This document shows positions 58,762-61,417 of a stretch of 61,417 nt of DNA, in pieces. The stretch spans positions 1 to 61,417 of the forward strand of contig JABANP010000308.1 in assembly GCA_013115135.1 (NCBI GenBank), given 5' to 3'. Numbering within the stretch: the first letter of the stretch is position 1; every line of letters begins with the position of its first letter. The position numbers were made by a program, and so were the translations under genes. The notes beneath the pieces are model-generated. The model saw nothing but the letters and a program-made list of their open reading frames with translations, ran no database searches and was not told the DNA's origin. Source of the DNA: Perkinsus olseni. Lineage: Eukaryota; Perkinsozoa; Perkinsida; Perkinsidae.

Positions 58762-61057
58762 GTGTTTTTAATCTTGTCGTTGATGCTTCCACGGCTTTCC
58801 TCTTCCACTGCGGTCCAGATGGCGAGCAGGGTGTCCTCAGCGGCGTATCTTTCTCGCCGCTGTATGTCAGCTTCAACCTCGGGAAGAATCCCTGTTGCCT
58901 CCTCCCAGGAGCAGATCAATCTCTTGCACTCGTCCAAGGTCATTCAGGTGAGTGTCTTGTCGATCTTTCTGACACCTCTAGCTGTCATTGTGTCAGGTAT
59001 CAACTGATGATAAAGCGATTGGCCCCCTGTCCAAGCTAGAATCTCATTTATGGGCGAACATCGGCAACAAAGGTAGTCTACTGCTGTTAGGGGGAGTAGT
59101 ATTACTGTCACTAACAGTCAGCCGGTGAGCGCTTATATCCATCTAGGGGGCGTGCGCGCCCTATTCATAACATTATTTTCCCGAGCGCGCTTCCATACAC
59201 CACCACGATCTTCATTGACCAACCTACTGCTACTCCTATCGCCATTGCTACTATTAATATTACTAGCAACCCCGCGTCCTAAGGCGATAATCTCTTTGTC
59301 AGACCTCTACCACAGAGCTTTCTCGGTCTTGCTTTTCGAGAAGAACACAGGCTCGATGCTCATACAAAAAAGGGCGGCTCATAAGGTTGGTGGTCTGTCC
59401 TCCTCTTCTTAGTGCTGTTATTATCACTGATGGTCAGGTTACCTATCCGTCTATGTGGGCCAATGCTTGTTGTAGTCATCCCGAGTACAATGATGATGAG
59501 AACACGGTAAGTTGGAGTGTGTCACATGCACTTGACAACCCTATTCAATGCTAGATGTGGGGGAAATGTGGTATTGGCTGATAAACTTCCTGAATAATAC
59601 AGCGCTTTCTCTTCCCTCAGGAGCCGCCTTCCCAGGGTGTGATAGCCGCAGCCTACAGAAGACTGGAGCAGGAGTTGGGCATCAAAAAGGATCAGGTCAG
59701 CATCCTCATCGAAGTGCTACTCAGTACGCTTTCCCATTTAGTTACTCAACGAGCTTCATCCGCTTACCAGAATTAAGTAGTGCGGAAAATGACCGCTGCG
59801 CCACGAAATTGTTGTGTGTTGAAGGTACTCGGCTCGATGCCCGGGCGATGGCTCTGACTTCGGCGAGGCTGAGATCGACTACATTTTGATAGGCTTGTGC
59901 AAGGACCAAATTCCGGTTGCTCACAATCCTGAAGAGGTGATATTATTTTCGCCGGAAAAAATCGAAGAGGATATGCTGATCGTATAGGGATCGAGCTGCG
60001 TTTCTTTTTACTGCTTCTTCGTAGGGGAGTAAGTAGTGAGTAGGTGTCGTGCTTCGTACGAGTTGGTTATCGGCCAATTTGGTCGGGGAATGAAGGAGAA
60101 TCGTCCGAGTGCACTAGAGGTTTATATTAGTAATACAGTGGAGTTTCACCCGTAATACGTGAAGTGGCGTTTTTCACCAGTCGAACGTGAATTTCGCGAC
60201 GTGAAATGTGAAATGTGTTTTTACATTAAAAACCTGAAACCCGTTTTGTGATTTTCACATCACGGGTGAAACTCCAGTGAGTTGAATGCATACACGTCTA
60301 TGTGTTGGTATCGCTATTAAGTCCGAATCAACTATCCAGTATCCTCCTCGCGGCATCCCCATCTTATTATTGTGGACGGCCATTGCAGGGAGCGTTTTGT
60401 CAGATTGGAATTGATCGGCATTATAGGCGACAATATCTGAGCTTTGTTTTTGGTTCGGTCGTACCGGGTTGCACTCGATAAGTCACTTTAGGGGGTATGT
60501 TAACATCAACGTGTGAGTGGCATGTGTGAGGAAATGTTGTATACAATTGAGTGGCTCACCCCTTGTGACTGTCTCTCTTGCTAGCCAAGCTGACGTATTA
60601 CTGTTATTACTGTAGTTATAACTCAAGAACCGCTGTAATTCGCGCCATCGCCATCGCTTTACACTCCTTCTCGCCTCGCGTTGACTACAAGAAGCACGTT
60701 GCTACTTGTCATTACTGTAGTTATAACTCAAGAATCGCTGTGAACGACTCTGGTTGAGTTATCCAATCTAACAGCATGCTTAATTTCGAATAAAAAATCG
60801 CGCCATTGGGATTTGTTCGTCACGCAATTTTCCTCGTCTACATGTTCTCGGGTGCTTTTCAGGTAGAGGAGACCCGCTGGGTGTCTGATCTTCGCGAGCT
60901 CCGTCGACTGCCGAGATCGCATCATTACGTGTTTACTCCGTGGTTCGAGCTGCTGGCCAAAGACGAGGACTGTCTGGAGTTGTGGTGGCCTACTATTAAG
61001 AAGACGGGCGACTTGGGCAGGATAACCGACATGGGCTCCATCAGGTCATTTGATTGA
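58762..61057 (+). CDS. IDI1: Isopentenyl-diphosphate delta-isomerase (type I), eight exons
   Basis: Exons by eye: 58762-58947, 58997-59072, 59303-59385, 59438-59506, 59621-59695, 59742-59776, 59825-59936, 60863-61057. All junctions are GT-AG and keep one frame. The enzyme interconverts IPP and DMAPP, the building blocks of isoprenoids. Hallmarks: VSTDDKAIGPL, LYHRAFSVLLF, SMWANACCSHP (catalytic Cys), the Nudix-like GVIAAAYRRLEQELGI, LHPLTRIKYSARCPGDGSDF, GEAEIDYILIG (catalytic Glu) and YVFTPWFELL with ELWW. About 50 N-terminal residues, Ser/Arg/Ala-rich (ASRVSSAAYLSRRCMSAST), look like an organelle-targeting leader. Exon 8 may instead be spliced at 61044. Confidence 0.82.
59777..59824 (+). 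other. 48-nt intron carrying the shared motif in antisense
   Basis: GTAGTGCGG...GTTGAAG. Splicing joins LTRI to KYSARCPGDG. The intron contains GCGCCACGAAATTG, the inverse of the motif in the minus-strand genes, so the motif occurs in either orientation relative to transcription. Confidence 0.7.
59937..60862 (+). other. Long last intron of the isomerase gene, with a small inverted-repeat element
   Basis: At 926 bases this intron is several times longer than the others. It contains an inverted-repeat element at 60136-60283 and two copies of a ~31-base direct repeat (TACTGTAGTTATAACTCAAG) at about 60612 and 60711. No coding frame connects to the flanking exons within it. Confidence 0.6.
60136..60283. 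mobile_element. Miniature inverted-repeat element in an intron
   Basis: CAGTGGAGTTTCACCCGT on the left is matched by ACGGGTGAAACTCCAGTG on the right, one mismatch in 18. Internal subrepeats are GTGAAATGTGAAATGTG-like. The CAGTGG ends recall Tc1/mariner/pogo-type elements, but a TA duplication is not evident on both sides, so the superfamily is open. Confidence 0.5.
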
Positions 61058-61417
61058 TTCTATTTTACACGTTTTGTTTCTGTGCATTCTCGACCCTGGA
61101 ATTGCGCAATTATCAATAGAGTTATTGCCGCTGGCGTTGTCTACTCGGTGGGGGCCGTAGATGGCCGAAGCCGCGTATCGGGGGCAGAGGAAGGCAAAAA
61201 TGTGTGTATCGAGCATATTAGGGTGAGTGTTTACGAGGAATTTTGAAAATGCTATTCTATTGTGTATATATGGTTATGTAGAGGACAGGCAAGCTGAGAG
61301 GATTAGTCGTGAGCGCCGGAGTTGGTCATAAACTCAGCTCGGAGCGCCTGCCCTTGAAATGCCGCCGAGTCAGCGCTCTGCTGGCCACGTTGCAAATTGC
61401 GTCTATCGTTCTTCACT
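61058..61417 (+). other. Window end, possible exon of a next gene
   Basis: A frame from about 61133 (VIAAGVVYSVGAVDGRSR to KNVCIEHIR) ends at a GTGAGTG donor-like site near 61225. Upstream AATTGCGCAATT is a short palindrome. There is too little sequence to name a gene. Confidence 0.2.

Noticed and set aside
58644..58943. Minus-strand ORF starting MTLDECKRLICSWEEA
   Set aside because: It is antisense to exon 1 of the isomerase gene, whose exons join into a recognisable enzyme.
59742..59924. Minus-strand ORF over 59742-59924
   Set aside because: It is antisense to isomerase exons 6-7 and the intervening motif-bearing intron.

Overview
The window reads as nuclear DNA of a unicellular eukaryote. 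It has spliced genes with very short GT-AG introns (about 46-115 nt), moderate GC content and dense, nested retrotransposons. There is no bacterial gene layout, rRNA operon or CRISPR array. Intron size, repeat style and small secreted cysteine-rich gene families point to an alveolate, most likely a perkinsozoan such as Perkinsus. That assignment is an inference from impression, not from a database match.

Layout. 1-8.2 kb is mobile DNA: the end of a Mutator-like (MULE) element, a tyrosine-recombinase (YR) retrotransposon with PAT/Ngaro-type split direct repeats (985-5802), a tRNA-like segment, and two copies of a miniature element lying against fragments of a duplicated host gene. A second fragment of that gene is at 10.4-11.5 kb and the fullest copy is at 34.9-37.4 kb. 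12.3-13.1 kb and 41.1-42.0 kb hold two paralogous secreted superoxide-dismutase-like proteins that have lost most metal-binding histidines. 14.97-32.95 kb is one old minus-strand BEL/Pao-like LTR element. It was later entered by a plus-strand LTR element with one 2015-codon gag-pol frame (16.1-22.9 kb), by a short MULE-type element (23.1-23.8 kb), and by a plus-strand LTR element with 149-bp identical LTRs (25.8-31.7 kb). That last element was itself entered by a second copy of the same MULE-type element (28.5-29.3 kb). Target duplications of 4 bp (GCGG, ATAG, GGGC) and 9 bp (ACTTCAGTC) support this order, and removing the insertions restores the interrupted reading frames.

From 37 to 50 kb the window has a WAP-domain secreted gene (38.4-38.8 kb), its broken paralogue (48.7-49.1 kb), and a non-LTR retrotransposon with APE, RT and RNase H (43.2-48.1 kb). 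From 50 kb to the end there are conventional, densely spliced genes: a pinin-like splicing factor (-), a PLP-dependent aminotransferase (-), a NEDD8/RUB1-like modifier ending in GG-His (-) and an isopentenyl-diphosphate delta-isomerase (+). Their exons were assembled by eye from reading frame, splice sites and family motifs.

Two cross-cutting signals stand out. First, perfect palindromes with exactly one unpaired central base (arms up to 22 bp) recur. In at least five repeat or paralogue pairs the palindrome is present in one copy and absent from the other, as if one arm had been copied backwards beside itself. Second, introns of the 51-60 kb genes share a 17-20 nt motif in both orientations, which suggests introner-like elements.
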